The notes beneath the pieces are model-generated. The model searched no databases, was not told where the DNA came from, and saw nothing but the letters and a program-made list of their open reading frames with translations. From Fomes fomentarius (lineage: Eukaryota; Basidiomycota; Agaricomycetes; Polyporales; Polyporaceae), in the NCBI GenBank assembly GCA_022606135.1, contig JABYQN010000002.1:868001-932000 (forward strand): 64,000 nucleotides of DNA, given 5' to 3'. Position numbers and translations under genes: made by a program. Below are positions 10,826 through 22,288 of the stretch, in pieces. Every line of letters starts with the position of its first letter. Position 1 is the first letter of the stretch.

Positions 10826-12301
10826 CTGTTCATACCAACTCTAGATGCGGATTCCTGCATGAGGTGATTGCAGCTCAGTTTGCCAGTGTTCACCATACCC
10901 CATCAAATTGGAATGCCACAGAGTGGCGGTAGGAGTTCCATCATTCAGCCCATGCAAATACAAGTCGCTGCTCGCGTTCGTTGCGAAGTTCGGTCATGGT
11001 CCGGTCGTAGCGGTCCCCGGGCCCCCAATTGTTGGAAACAATGTCCGTGGACTGTGGGGGATAATCAACTTTACTCAGCACCCGTTGGGACACCGCTGAT
11101 GCCACCACCTTTCTCCCTCTCCCTCTCCCGATTACCCTTGCGCCTACACCTGGGGTGCTTGGTTAGGCGGCTCCCGTCCACTGTGATATGGATGCGGCTC
11201 TATGAATGCGGCTCAGATTGGGCTTAAACGCAGGAGGTGACCGTTGCTCGTCTGCAAAGACGCATTTAGGCACGTGGTCATCGGGTGCTGTATGAAATTG
11301 ACCGTTGACTGTAAGCAGAACAAAGTTGGATGGCTCGACGATGACTTCGAAATTCAGGCTTCGTGGGTGGTCATGACGGTAGCTCGGAACATCAACCCAC
11401 GCGTCGTGCGTAGGGCCATCTCCGTGGGTTCGCCATCTTCTCAGTCGAGAGTTCGGCCTGTGCGGCGACAGGAGACTTGGACTGCTTCTCGCTGTTCCAT
11501 GATTGATCAGAAGCCCCGAGACTTCAAAACTGCCGCGCACAGCGCTATTCATTTTCGAGTCGGAGACAGCAATTGTATCTCTGACTGCTGGCTAAGATCG
11601 CTGGCCCAGGACGCCAGTATGACCAGAACCTGGTCTCGAAGGTGATTAGATTGAACGGGTCTCCGACGCTGTGTATCGCACGGATCGGGAGCCGGGAATT
11701 GAAATCTGAATGCAAATTCTGATCCTGGAAAACCCTCTACTATTTATAACGCATAGTATTTGGTATCCTGACGCTGTCCATATGTGCATAATGATATTGA
11801 CAAGGATGACAGGCCCTTTCTTACCTTCCAGGGGTTTCAGGGAGCAGATATCAGTTTCATTGAGGGCGTGCTCTGTTGTTTCAATGATGCAAATGACGAC
11901 GTCAAGGCCTGAGAATTCTCGACTTTGCCTACGAAGAGCCTGGCATGAACTACAAAACATATTCTCCTGAAATTGACGGCGATTTTTGATGTATGCAGGG
12001 TGAACCAAGAATTTGGGAAGTCGATTGTCATGAACCCATACGATATATGAACACTGCACTACCAGCATGATCCGGGCCCAATGTTGCCCGTATATGCTCC
12101 TAAAGGCCCGTCGGCCATATGAAAGATTTAGGGTCTGCGCATTGCGGTTGCAGTCATGATGTCTGCTCCACGACTGATTAACGATGCTGATATGATGATT
12201 CATGGTAGATATACAATAACGCGTGGAGATGACACAATTACTGTCTTACCCGGACCCACGGCCGCACTCCGCCACCCATAGAGTAACTCGGCCACATGCG
12301 G

Positions 12302-13821
12302 TCACAGCGTGAGACGGAGCAGCGAGTTAGTCGTTTCAAGGACGACTTGGCCCCTGTCCTCGCCGCCTTCTACCCACGAAATGCCTCCACGAACGCGGCT
12401 GCCTTTGACCGTGTCAAGTCGCACTCTCCGCCGCCGAATGCCGTCCGTGGGGTCGTCAGCGGGAGTCCAGTCGACCTGTGGACGGAACACACTCGAGGAC
12501 GATAGGTCGAAAGTGCCTTCAAACGTCTTATGGAGCGTGACGTGGGTTGGGGCGTTGGATGTGCTGGCAGACAGTGAGAGCGCGGAGTCAGCGGGCGCGT
12601 CGACAAACGTCAGGGTCAAGGGCGTGTTCGAGGAGCGTGCTACAACGCGGAAGTCACCACTCGCTGAACCGGACGTGTTGGACGTGAGGGAAATCTCGCC
12701 GTCTATGCGGCTGTGAGAGCGATTATGAAGTAAGCCGTAGTGATAATGAACAACGTTGCCCGACGTACCCGTTGCTTGTCTTAAGAGACAGGTAACTTGG
12801 CCTCATACTGTCATCGTTTACCAGACTAGCGGACACGGTGATGGGGGCGTTCGTCGTGTAAAGATCAAGTGACGACGTCGCAGTGAGTCTGCCTCCACGG
12901 ATCGCACCATTCTTCGTGGAGAACCAGATTCGGTTGGCTGTTACAGACTACGCGTGCGCAGACGTAGTCAGCCATCATCACTACTTACCTATGATTGGCG
13001 ATTATCCTGCTTACTTCTGTCTTGATCAGCGAGTTCTCGGTCTTGAGCCTAACAGAGTCGAAGTGGACAGAATCGGCGAGATCGGGTAGGCTATGCGAGA
13101 ACAACGGCAGAGAAGTACTCAGCGTCCCTAGTTGAAGCGGTGCTCCGGGCTCCGTCGACGGCAAGCGGAGGCGTATATGAAATTTGAGATTGCGGTCGAG
13201 GTGAGGGGCTCTCCAGTGGGGTGTCTGCAAGACATAGTCAACATGCCGTCCTTTGGATCGGCAGAAACGCAACTGAAACACCCACAAAAATACCTAGACC
13301 CCATGTTGTATCATCCGGATGCGTTTGGCACACTGTGGCCTCCTCGAGTGCATCAGGATGACGATAGCCGACATTGACGTTGATTACGGCAAATCCCGAT
13401 GGGACGTCGGAGTCGTGTGAGACCGCGAAATCGCCAGACTGGAGCGATCCCTCAGCAACAAAGTGCAGTTGCTGCGCAGACAACGGCAAAGTGACGGTTG
13501 CGCTTGCGTGGTGAGCAAAGTCCCCTACGTGGTCCATCGGGGCCGTCCAATTCACGAGTGCGGAACATTGTGAAGGCCCGTACTTGTATGGGATGTGTCT
13601 CAACTGCGTGGATCCGTTTTTTCAGTCTCAACAGTAGTCAGGAAGAATGAAATACTAACGACATGGGAGGTGGGACCATTTGTGCCCAGCAGGAGGTGCA
13701 ACCCGACAATCGAAAGGACAACGCAGGCAAGGAGCTGCCAGAGACGCCGCCTGCGAGCGTTACTGGGGCGGTCCACAGGAATCACCTCGATGTATGCCTG
13801 AAAGAGAGCTGGAGGGTTCAT
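12302..13821 (-). CDS. Single-pass membrane protein, copy A (agaricomycete DUF7330-like family)
   Basis: Predicted 425 residues from five exons: 13821-13660, 13603-13286, 13224-13015, 12947-12769 and 12710-12302. The N-terminus has a basic RRRR stretch then a hydrophobic segment (LWQLLACVVLSIVGLHLLL, about residues 25-43), giving a signal-anchor protein with the bulk outside the cytosol. The rest is beta-rich, with recurring TSN/TTN-type motifs (STKNGAIRGG, YTTNAPITVS, KTSNGRIDGEI, STSNAPTHVTL), followed by a conserved end containing RRRRVRLDTVKGSRVRGGISW. This layout matches a family I recall from Agaricomycetes under the name DUF7330; the function is unknown. Copy B at 22.3-24.0 kb has the same five-exon structure. 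One donor is GTGGGT, weaker than usual but in the position matched by copy B. Confidence 0.8.
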
Positions 13822-14835
13822 GGTGGTAGCTTGAGCTTTGGTCAATGGACAGCGAGGGACAATACATTCGTGGAGGTTGAGTGATATATCTGCATTACAA
13901 ATGCCGCTCAAAGCCGCGTCGTGCGCTTTACACGCCGCACCGCTCTGTTGATGAGTTCGTGCATAATATAAAATAGTCGCGTGAGCCGGGCAGGAGAGAT
14001 CTGAAACCGGTAGACGTGTGATTGCCGTAGGGTGTGTCAGCGGCGCTGGTGACTCGGAGGAAGGTAAATACTGAGAACCTAAGTATGGAGCAGCCTCGAG
14101 CCCGAAGGTACGCGTCTCGTGGTTGACCGGGATTCCTCCTCCTCTCGAGCAATGTGTGTGCAGGTGTGAGCGGTGGAGTTGTCCCTGTAGAACGTCTGGA
14201 GCCGAGACTAGCCCGAAGGGTGTATTTGAGCGCCATGCGGTCCCAAGAACGTTACGTTCCGGAGCCACATCAATGATTCTGTGTGGACCTAGACTCGGAC
14301 AAATTCAAATTCAGGCTTCAAGGTGTGTGAGTATACACATCAAAGAGCAGGAGTAGTACGAAGTGCCAATCTGAGTGCGGGCCTGTGGCGGGGTAAAATT
14401 AACCCTGGCGTGGGGTTACATAAGCTTCACCATGTGACGATCGTTTAGATGCGTCCTATCCTCCTCTCCTCCTCCTCCCCCTTCAGTTTCAGCGAGCTAA
14501 GCAAAGCTAAGCACTGCGAAAATGTCTAAGCAGACTTAATCGCTGATCTGTGCCTGACGCTGAAGAACGCTGAAGACGTTGTCCTGGTCATGGTGGAACG
14601 CACGGGCCGCTCGCAGAATCCTGCAAGGCGGGGAAATTCAACGTGACACACTCGAATGGCGGACCGGACCCGCCCCATCAACAACCGACCGACGCGCATG
14701 ACGTTCCCCAGTCGGCCCAAGCCATCCAACGATGTTCCCCATGTTCACGTTCTCCCGCTACATAAAATCCCAAGGTACGCGACGTGCCATCCTCGACACC
14801 GAGTCCCATCTTCCCCTCCCGGTCTCCTCGCAAAA
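13822..14835. other. Divergent promoter region, membrane protein A / GH43
   Basis: One kilobase between two divergently transcribed genes. It holds a TATTTTATA-like element for the membrane protein (minus, around 13968) and the CATAAAA of the GH43 gene. No gene is seen; small frames here have no recognisable domain. Confidence 0.45.
14761..14767 (+). promoter_or_regulatory. TATA-like box of GH43 gene
   Basis: CATAAAA about 70-75 nt upstream of the ATG at 14836. Inferred from motif and spacing. Confidence 0.4.
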
Positions 14836-16972
14836 ATGCTGTTCAAGATTCTTCTACCCGTCGTTGCGCTCGCGGTCCGCGCCTTCGCCCAGGCTGGTGT
14901 CAGAGATGGAGACTGGAGCTGGATTGTGCCTGGCGGTCTGTGGTTGGATACCGATGGTATGACTCTTCAGCCTTGGCACAAGCTTTCCTTTCCTGACACT
15001 GCGAATGGTGTTACAAGGCAACCCGATTCAGGCTCATGCAGGAGGCATTGTGAAGAGCAGGGATACTTGGTATTGGATCGGGCAGGACGAGGGCACAGAC
15101 AAGGACAGGCCCCTCAACTCCGGCTTCAACCTGTATAGCAGCAAGGATCTCGTCAACTGGAAATTCCTTGGTCAGCCATTGTACGTCTCATTCGCATCCT
15201 CCCAATGTATCGATGCTCACTAATGCGCATGGACTCTCTAGGTCTCCTGTCGAAGGCGATCCAAACTTTGGGCCGAACCAGGTCGCCGAACGTCCCAAGC
15301 TCATATACTCTCCCAAAATCCAGCAATGGGTGGTATGTACATTCCGACGAGCGTTGAATACCACCTTGTGACACATCTCTATATAGCTTTGGTGGCACAG
15401 CGACGACGCGTCGTATGGATCGCTTACCCAGTCCGTTGCGCTCTCTCCAAATATCACCGGGCCTTTCAAATACTACGCCACTTACAAACCTCTCGGCTCC
15501 GACGTACGCTTCCATGTCTGCATATGAACCCTCACAGTAGACTGACATATGTGCATATAGTCGCAAGACTTCGGCTTGTTCCAGGATGATGACGGCGCAG
15601 CATACGCATTGTACTCTACCGGCGACAAGACGCGAGACAACAAGATCACGCGGCTGAATGCGAACTTCACTGCTCCTGAGACGGAGGTTTATACCTTCAA
15701 TGGTGAGCAGTCGCCCATTTGTCTCCCGCATGGGTAGACGACGAACAACTGACTTGGGTACTCGTGTTCACCAGATATAGACCTCGAGGCTCCCATGATT
15801 GGTGAGCAGGCTCCAAATAACGTGCATCAGGGTGATAGAAGTGTCTGACTTCCATCATCAGTTCGTACGCCATCGAGCTACTACATTGTCATGAGCCACA
15901 AGACGGGCTACCGGCCCAACAGTAAGTTACCTCAGGCTCTCGTGTCTTTGCCCCTCGCCACTTACTGCACTACCCTGTCCATGCAGACGTCGTCGCTTAC
16001 CGCGCCCAGTCCCTCACCGGACCCTGGGGCCAGCCCGTGCCCGTCGCACCACTCGGCACTAGAACATTCTCCTCCCAATCCCTCCTCAACATCCGCATCA
16101 AGGGCACTCGCCAGACATCGTACATCTACGTCGGCGACTCGTGGTCCGGCACAGGATCCGAGCTCGGGGAGTCGCGCTACCTCTGGCTTCCAGGAGCGAT
16201 CGACGAGCGCAAGGGCACATTCAAGATCGATTGGTACGATCTGTGGGCGGTGAACGTCAAGACGGGCGAGTGGAAGGGCATCGCGCCGTGGCAGGGGCGG
16301 GTGTATGAGGCGGAGGATGGCGTTGTTGCTGGGACTGCGTGGAAGCAGGAATGTGTGCGTGCTCGTCTTTGTCTTGCTGATCAAACCTGATTTTTACATG
16401 CGTGGCTACCTTGCTTTCTAGGCGGTATGCTCTGGCAACAGGATCGTGACAGGCATACAGGGTGCGAACAATACGCTCACCATCGGCGGCATCAAGGGCA
16501 CGGGCAAGCCGCAGTGGGTCTCGTTCTGGTACATCAACCCGGACGACATGGGCTACGGTGACCAGCCTGGTGCGTTCCCTTCCTCTTCTTGTTTTCTTAT
16601 TCTCTCATAACTAGTCGCTCATATATTATATTTCCGTGCCCTCTTCTATTCGTGATTTTCTGCATCCGTCGCGGATATATAATCCAACAGGAGGCTCGCC
16701 CGACCGTATCGGCTCTCCGTGGAAGCTGCGCCGCGTCGCCGCGGTGTCCGTGAACGGTGGTGAAGCCGTACAGTTCCGCCAACGCGACTCGAACAAGGGT
16801 GTCCTACTGTCCGCGCCGCTCAAGGTCACGTTCAAGAAGGGTAGCAATAACTACCTTACAATTGGCGGGTATGATGGAGGTGCGTCTCGACCCTGGTCTG
16901 GTTGCGCCAAGTGCTGATCTTCTTGCAGATCAAGCTGCGGACTTGGACAAGATTGTTGTGTACGACGTCTGA
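14836..16972 (+). CDS. GH43 (subfamily 24-like) exo-beta-1,3-galactanase with C-terminal CBM35
   Basis: Secreted 489-residue enzyme from eleven exons: 14836-14956, 15018-15180, 15242-15332, 15387-15503, 15561-15702, 15775-15801, 15862-15921, 15987-16354, 16422-16569, 16691-16879 and 16929-16972. Residues 1-19 are a signal peptide. The catalytic beta-propeller spans about 25-345 and a CBM35 follows from YEAEDGVVAG (about 347) to the end (DLDKIVVYDV). The layout matches the Phanerochaete chrysosporium exo-beta-1,3-galactanase. There the acid is Glu208 and Gln263 stands in for the missing base (from memory); here the equivalents look like Glu111 (AERPK), Glu216 (IDLEAPMI) and Gln271 (FSSQSLL), at a steady offset of 8-9. 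It would trim the galactan backbone of type II arabinogalactan. Exon 6 is only 27 nt. All junctions keep frame. Confidence 0.93.
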
Positions 16973-18399
16973 CCGGTCCTCTGTGTCAGACAATGTCGGT
17001 GATACCATGTATTGTCGTAATTCGGTGCTCCGGAGGTGCCTAATGTTCACACTCATACTACATTGAGATGCTTGAGGAACAACCTCGAACAGGGAGGCTC
17101 TGCCAGGCAAAGTATTAGCATGTTGCCGGGGACCCACAGGTGAGCTCGAACATGACTCAGACGTTACTCAGCCACATATATGTCGGAATCGTCTCATCGC
17201 TGTTGATGAGAGTAACAATTAGAGTGATAGGTGCTTCTGACTAACAACGTCGAGTGGCGATGACGCCACGAACAATCCCTCCACTGTCGCGTTCCGAGCG
17301 AGCAGACGGATCATCCTTCCAGCCAGAAACTACGTTTTTAGGTCAGTAGATGAGACTGAGAGCGTCCAGAACGACTTACTATTGCTTTGATCGGCGCATC
17401 GCCTAATCTCAACGCGATCCGGTCATCCGGTCAAAGAAGAGTGTGCGAGGTCCCCGAGGTGTTCAGCGAAGTGGTAGGTCCGTAGTAAGTTCGTTGATCT
17501 TCAGCCGTAACGCGTGACGAGCCGTGTAGTGGATGCGGAACTGGAGTATGTCTGAGCTTTTCTGCCTCCGACTAGGTGTAGGCTGTAGATGCGCAAGTAT
17601 GAGAATTTGCGATCCTAGCGAGCGTAGTCAATACACCCAGAACCCAGTCGCCTTCTAACACGCCTCTCCTATGTTGTAGTCGACATACAGTCGTCTTGCC
17701 CAAGACTGGAAGGTCCTGAAAGAATGCGTCCACCTCGACATGCGCGGATTCTGTCCCTACTCCTACTTCGAAGTACGGAGAACTCGAAGTCACCGTAGGC
17801 ATGAGATACCTCCGAAGTGAAGTGGAGATTATGTGCTGACAGGGGAACTGCGAAGGATATTGCGAAGGATGTTCATGCGTGGTACGAAAACGCTTTCGGC
17901 CCACCACCAGGCGCCTCACATGAATTCAGTCCGAGTGCGGCTAGTAGCGATGTACCCGTCCAATCTACGCGCGCCTAGCAGTGGACGGGGGCGTACGGGT
18001 CTCTTGGGAGTGGAAACCAGGACCCTCCGGCTCATCAGGAAGGGAGTATAGGGAGGTCAGGGAATACTCACAATCCCTCACTCACGATACTGCTGTCTCG
18101 CGAGATATAGAAACAGTGTAAAGGAGATCAGGCACGACACCGCGATGGTCTTCCTGAGCACTGTGAATGGACGGTGACTCGATAGAGACCCCGTATAGTA
18201 AGTATAGATATATTGAACCTTGTCGCCAAATAGTGGATCTTGAAGCATGGCGGTGTCAGTGAGAAGACGGGAAGGGGACAAAGACATGGGACGTGTCCTG
18301 CCTCGCGCAGTTGCACGAGTATTGACGGGCATTTGGACGACGTCGAAACTCGGGTCATAGAAAAATGGCGAGCATGAGTGCACACGCACAATTGCTTGA
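16973..18399. other. Intergenic region downstream of GH43
   Basis: About 1.4 kb. A minus-strand frame at 17572-17919 contains a coding-like stretch (YFEVGVGTESAHVEVDAFF) without family match, start context or splice partners. I cannot support a gene. Confidence 0.35.
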
Positions 18400-19193
18400 T
18401 TATTTCCCTCCCTCCGATACCTTAGCACTATTCAGTAACATCTGGGCGCCCTTATGCTCCCCATACCACGTCGTGAACAGGGCCTTCTTCGAGTCCCATA
18501 ACGACAGCTTCTCCCCTCCCACCTCCGCTCGCGCCAACGGTATTGAGTAGTGCCCGCGAGTGTCCTTGAGCCCAATCAGCATTTCGGTTGGGTCTGAACT
18601 GTGTATCAGCCGTGTGCGCTGTAGGGGATAGACGGCACCGGTGTGTCTCGAGTGGAGGGGAGATTGAATGACAAGGAGCCGCTTGTCGCCACTTGCAGCA
18701 GGCTTGACTGCCGGGTCGGGGATGATGAACATCCGACGGACAATGCGCGAGCGGAAGCCCAGCAGGACTCCTGCGAGACCGACACCCAGGACAAGACTTG
18801 AGGCAGCGAACATGCCGCGTTGCCACCACGGACGGATGACGTAGTGCCCAACAACGTCCTTCTTGTCCGTTGAAGTCACGGAAGATGCAGGCTGCTGCTC
18901 TTGAGGGAGTTCCTCCCACATTGTCCAGTGACTCCAAGACAGTTCACATGCTGTAGCTCTAGTAGCTCCCTGCCTTAGACATATTCGTAGGAGATGAAGA
19001 ATAGAACGCACGTCACAAAGATGTCCGCCGCGACCAAAAAATACGTCCACCGAGTCCACCACGGAGCCTTCCCGCAGTCAAATATTGGTTTGACATGTTC
19101 GATGCTGACGCCTTGCGAGCGCAATGACCTGGGACCAACGTGGAAGCGCGAGCTTCTGAATAAGCCTGCCCTTGCAGCTGCAGCAGTGCTCAT
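18400..19193 (-). CDS. Predicted organellar two-pass membrane protein, unknown family
   Basis: Two exons, 19193-19017 and 18969-18400, separated by a 47-nt intron, give 248 residues. The N-terminus (MSTAAAARAGLFRSSRF) is short, basic and hydroxylated, like a mitochondrial targeting peptide. A hydrophobic segment follows CGKAPWWTRW (TYFLVAADIF), joined across the intron to a WSHW motif, and a second membrane segment follows RPWWQRG (about residues 105-125), then a basic RSRIVRR. The soluble C-terminal half contains HSRHTGAVYPLQRTR and ends in EGGK. I recall similar basidiomycete proteins without an assigned function. The intron was chosen because read-through stops at once and the splice restores ELSWSHW in frame. 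It lies opposite the GH28 gene, sharing a 1-kb upstream region. Confidence 0.7.
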
Positions 19194-20216
19194 AGTAAAA
19201 CTGTTAAGAATAGCGCGAGGAGAGGTCCGTGGAGAACGCTGGAGTCTGGTAGCGGTCGAGACTCGAGAGTAACAAACTGTACAGTGTGACACTGTTCAAC
19301 GAGACGCCCGAGTAAGTAATTGCTAGTGACTAGCAAGGGTGCTGTAAATAGCATTCACGGGCCGACTTCTAAATAAATCTGACGCTCATTCTCCCGCTTC
19401 AATCAGAACGCTCACCTAGGTTCACCTTCTTGCCATTGCAAGCCAGACCTAGCTGGTTCTGTCCACAGTACCTCCGGGAGACATATTCTGATGAGAAGGA
19501 ACGTGTCATGCTGGGTCAGGACTCTTGCGCGGATAATCAAGCCGTCAGCATCCGATGAGTAAGTTCGGCGAATCCAAAGTTTACTGCCAGTGGCAGCTGG
19601 ACAAGTACTCTTATGACCTCGGAGAAGTTGACCGGCTATGTGGAGGTTCTCAGCCACTGGTGAGATTTACTAGCCTCAGATCATGGTGCTTTTCTCCGAG
19701 ATGTAGTCCTGAATGTGCACCTTATATGCAGGACGCAAGATTGACTTGGACTCATGCTAGATTCATTCCCCGTTGCTATCGCTAGACCTCAACTATGATA
19801 CCCGTGCGCTCAGGAGTTCGCCGTACTCACCGACATAAGCAAAAATTCCTTGTGCCCAACTCTACAACTCTACTACTTGGACGGTGCAGGCATGATCACC
19901 GTCAGCCAGCAGGCTACCCTTCAGCACCAGAACCACCTGACGAGGAACCATACGGTACCGCTTCTCCATTGATATAGGAGTTGTCCGCGGGTTCGCATAC
20001 CTTCCCCGCTGCGGTATATCGGCACCTTGAGCCTGTTCATACACGTCCGTTCCGCCGGGCCGCCAGCAGGACAAAGAGAACGACGAGAAGTCCAGTGACC
20101 ATATGCCGCAATGATCCACGTTTATCTACGCTCCAACCTCGCAACGCGTACTTATACTGACTTAGCCACCGACGAAGCGACCAGTGCTCCTCTCCACCCT
20201 CTTCAAAGTATCCACG
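19194..20216. other. Divergent upstream region, membrane protein / GH28
   Basis: One kilobase of non-coding sequence between divergent genes. A weak TTATACT lies about 60 nt before the GH28 start. Frames of 60-85 codons on both strands show no domain. Confidence 0.4.
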
Positions 20217-21975
20217 ATGCGCTTCATCAAACAGACGTTCATCGAGCTCGGCCTACTCGTCGCAAGTCTGCGCGGCGGATCCGCCTCGAGCCTCATGGTC
20301 GCCGGTGGTCTCACCGCCGAGGCAGAGGCGTGCACGCTAACAGCGAGCGGGTCGGACGACGCCCCTGCCTTCCTGAAGGCTGCCGCTGATTCGTCGTGCT
20401 CGACGGTAATCATTCCTGCAGGGACGACACTGTCTATTGAGACGAAGATGAACATGACCAGTCTATTGAACAAGCACATCGTGAGTTCCTTCTCCCAAGT
20501 CGTTGCGATCAGTGTATGCTGACCGGCCTCACAGAACGTGCAGGGAACGATCAAGTTCAACCCCGACCTAGACTACTGGACCGACAATGCGTTCACGTTC
20601 GACTTCCAGGACCAGACTGCCTTCTGGTTGTTGGGCGGCAAGAACATCCTCCTCGACGGTGGAGGAACGCTTGACGGGTCCGGCCAGGCGTGGTACGACA
20701 AGTTGTAAGTTTTGCTCATGTTGCCGATGCGATTGCTTGTTGAGCATGATATCTCTATATTTCAGTGCGAAGGACGACTCCATCGTTCGTCCGATTCTTC
20801 TCACCCTCTTCCAGGCGACGAACGCGACGGTACAGAACATCAAAATGATCAACGGTCCCGAGTGGGTCAACTTCGTGCGTGTCATGCCCATCCTCCCTCG
20901 ACCCTCCTTCAGAACGCTCATGGCTAGGCGACAGGTGAACGAGGGCCAGGACATCACCTTCCGCAACATCACGATCTCGGCGACGTCAAGCTCCAAGAAC
21001 CCGGCGAAGAACACAGACGGGTGGGACATCTTCCGGAGCGACAGCGTCATAATCGCGGACTCGACTATCAACAATGGTGACGACTGCGTGAGTTTCAAGC
21101 CGAGTAAGTTGAATGAGCAGTATGACGACGGTACTTAGCTCTGATCCAAGTTATTCCACTGCAGACTCGACGAACATCCTCGTCTCGAACTTGTCGTGCA
21201 ATGGCTCTCAGTGAGTTTCCAAGTATGCCCTAGCAGTTGAAAGATGGGAGCTGACTGCGAACTCGTGGATTAAGCGGTATCTCGGTCGGTTCTCTTGGTC
21301 AATACAAAGGCGAATACGACATCGTCGAGAACGTCACCGCAACGTGCGTCCCTCTCCTGCCTCTCCTTCTAGTGACCCTCACCCTCATCATCACATACAG
21401 GAACATTCGGATGTCGAACGCACAAAACGGTGCCCGGATCAAAGCCTGGGCGGGGAAGAACGTCGGGTCAGGCATCGTGAAGAACATCACCTTCACGGGC
21501 TTCGTTGAGACGAACGTTGACAACCCGGTCGTCATCGACCAGTGCTACGAGACGAGCGACAGCAACTGCGCAAAGTACCCGTCCAACACTTACATCCAGG
21601 ACATCTGGTTCGACAAGTGCGTCTCTTTCTGATGCCCAACCCTCCTCTCCCCATACTTGATATTGGTTGGCTCTTGTGTGGCTGCTGACGGTATGCGCAG
21701 CATCTCGGGGACGTCGTCGGGAAAGGAGAAGGCAGTCGTCGCGAGTCTGTCATGCTCCCCTGACGGACGATGCAGCAACATCAACGTGAACGGCATTACT
21801 GTCACGTACGTCTCTGTGCCCTCCTTTCGAGTCGGACTACATTTTGACTCCTTCATGCCGCCTTCATGCCGGCAGACCACCGTCGAAGTACGGTGCGGCC
21901 TCATTCACGTGCCAGAACACCGAGTTGAGCGGGGGCGATGCCTCCAAGTTCGGCAGCTGCACAAGCACAGACTGA
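20217..21975 (+). CDS. GH28 exo-polygalacturonase-like pectinase
   Basis: Secreted pectinase of 415 residues from nine exons: 20217-20480, 20535-20704, 20766-20874, 20935-21103, 21165-21210, 21275-21343, 21401-21616, 21701-21805 and 21876-21975. The start region (MRFIKQTFIELGLLVASL) is a signal peptide. The right-handed beta-helix carries all GH28 catalytic motifs: NTDG at 207-210, GDD at 229-231, GSHG at 251-254 (His253) and RIK at 288-290. The GSHGISVGSLGQY version is typical of exo-acting enzymes, which release galacturonic acid from the non-reducing ends of pectin. The C-terminus has the usual paired cysteines (FTCQNTELSGG, GSCTSTD). Exon 2 could begin nine bases later at a second in-frame AG; I kept the first because family members have a residue corresponding to Asn before VQGTIKF. 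Confidence 0.93.
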
Positions 21976-22288
21976 GGGGAGAATGTCAAAATTACCGGGT
22001 CGGGACCGAGTCTAGGGGGAAACACAGAGCTGGAACGGGTTGGGACCAATTTGACCTCGTTGTGAGATCGTGTACGAGTACTTGAATACTTGGGGTCGTC
22101 GCAAAAGGCACACTGTCGGCGATGGATGGATAGAACGGTACGCCGAAAGACAAAATACCAATAACTGGATACAAGTACAGAGATAGTAATGCACATACGC
22201 ACCGATAAAATAAGTAGGATATGGCACAGATAGACTGTCCCCAACACGGGCACGAATGTGCCAATATACAACAACACAGCGCCGAGAC
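21976..22288. other. Short intergenic stretch between convergent genes
   Basis: About 310 bp between the 3' ends of GH28 (+) and membrane protein B (-). Nothing but probable 3' untranslated sequence is seen. Confidence 0.5.

Larger units (their letters stand above)
9934..12301. other. 2.4-kb region without confident genes
   Basis: No gene can be supported. A minus-strand frame at 11163-11552 has a stretch that looks protein-like (NFEVIVEPSNFVLLTVNGQFH) but no start context, splice continuation or family match; it may be a decayed gene. A short tandem repeat lies near 10794. The rest appears non-coding. Confidence 0.4.
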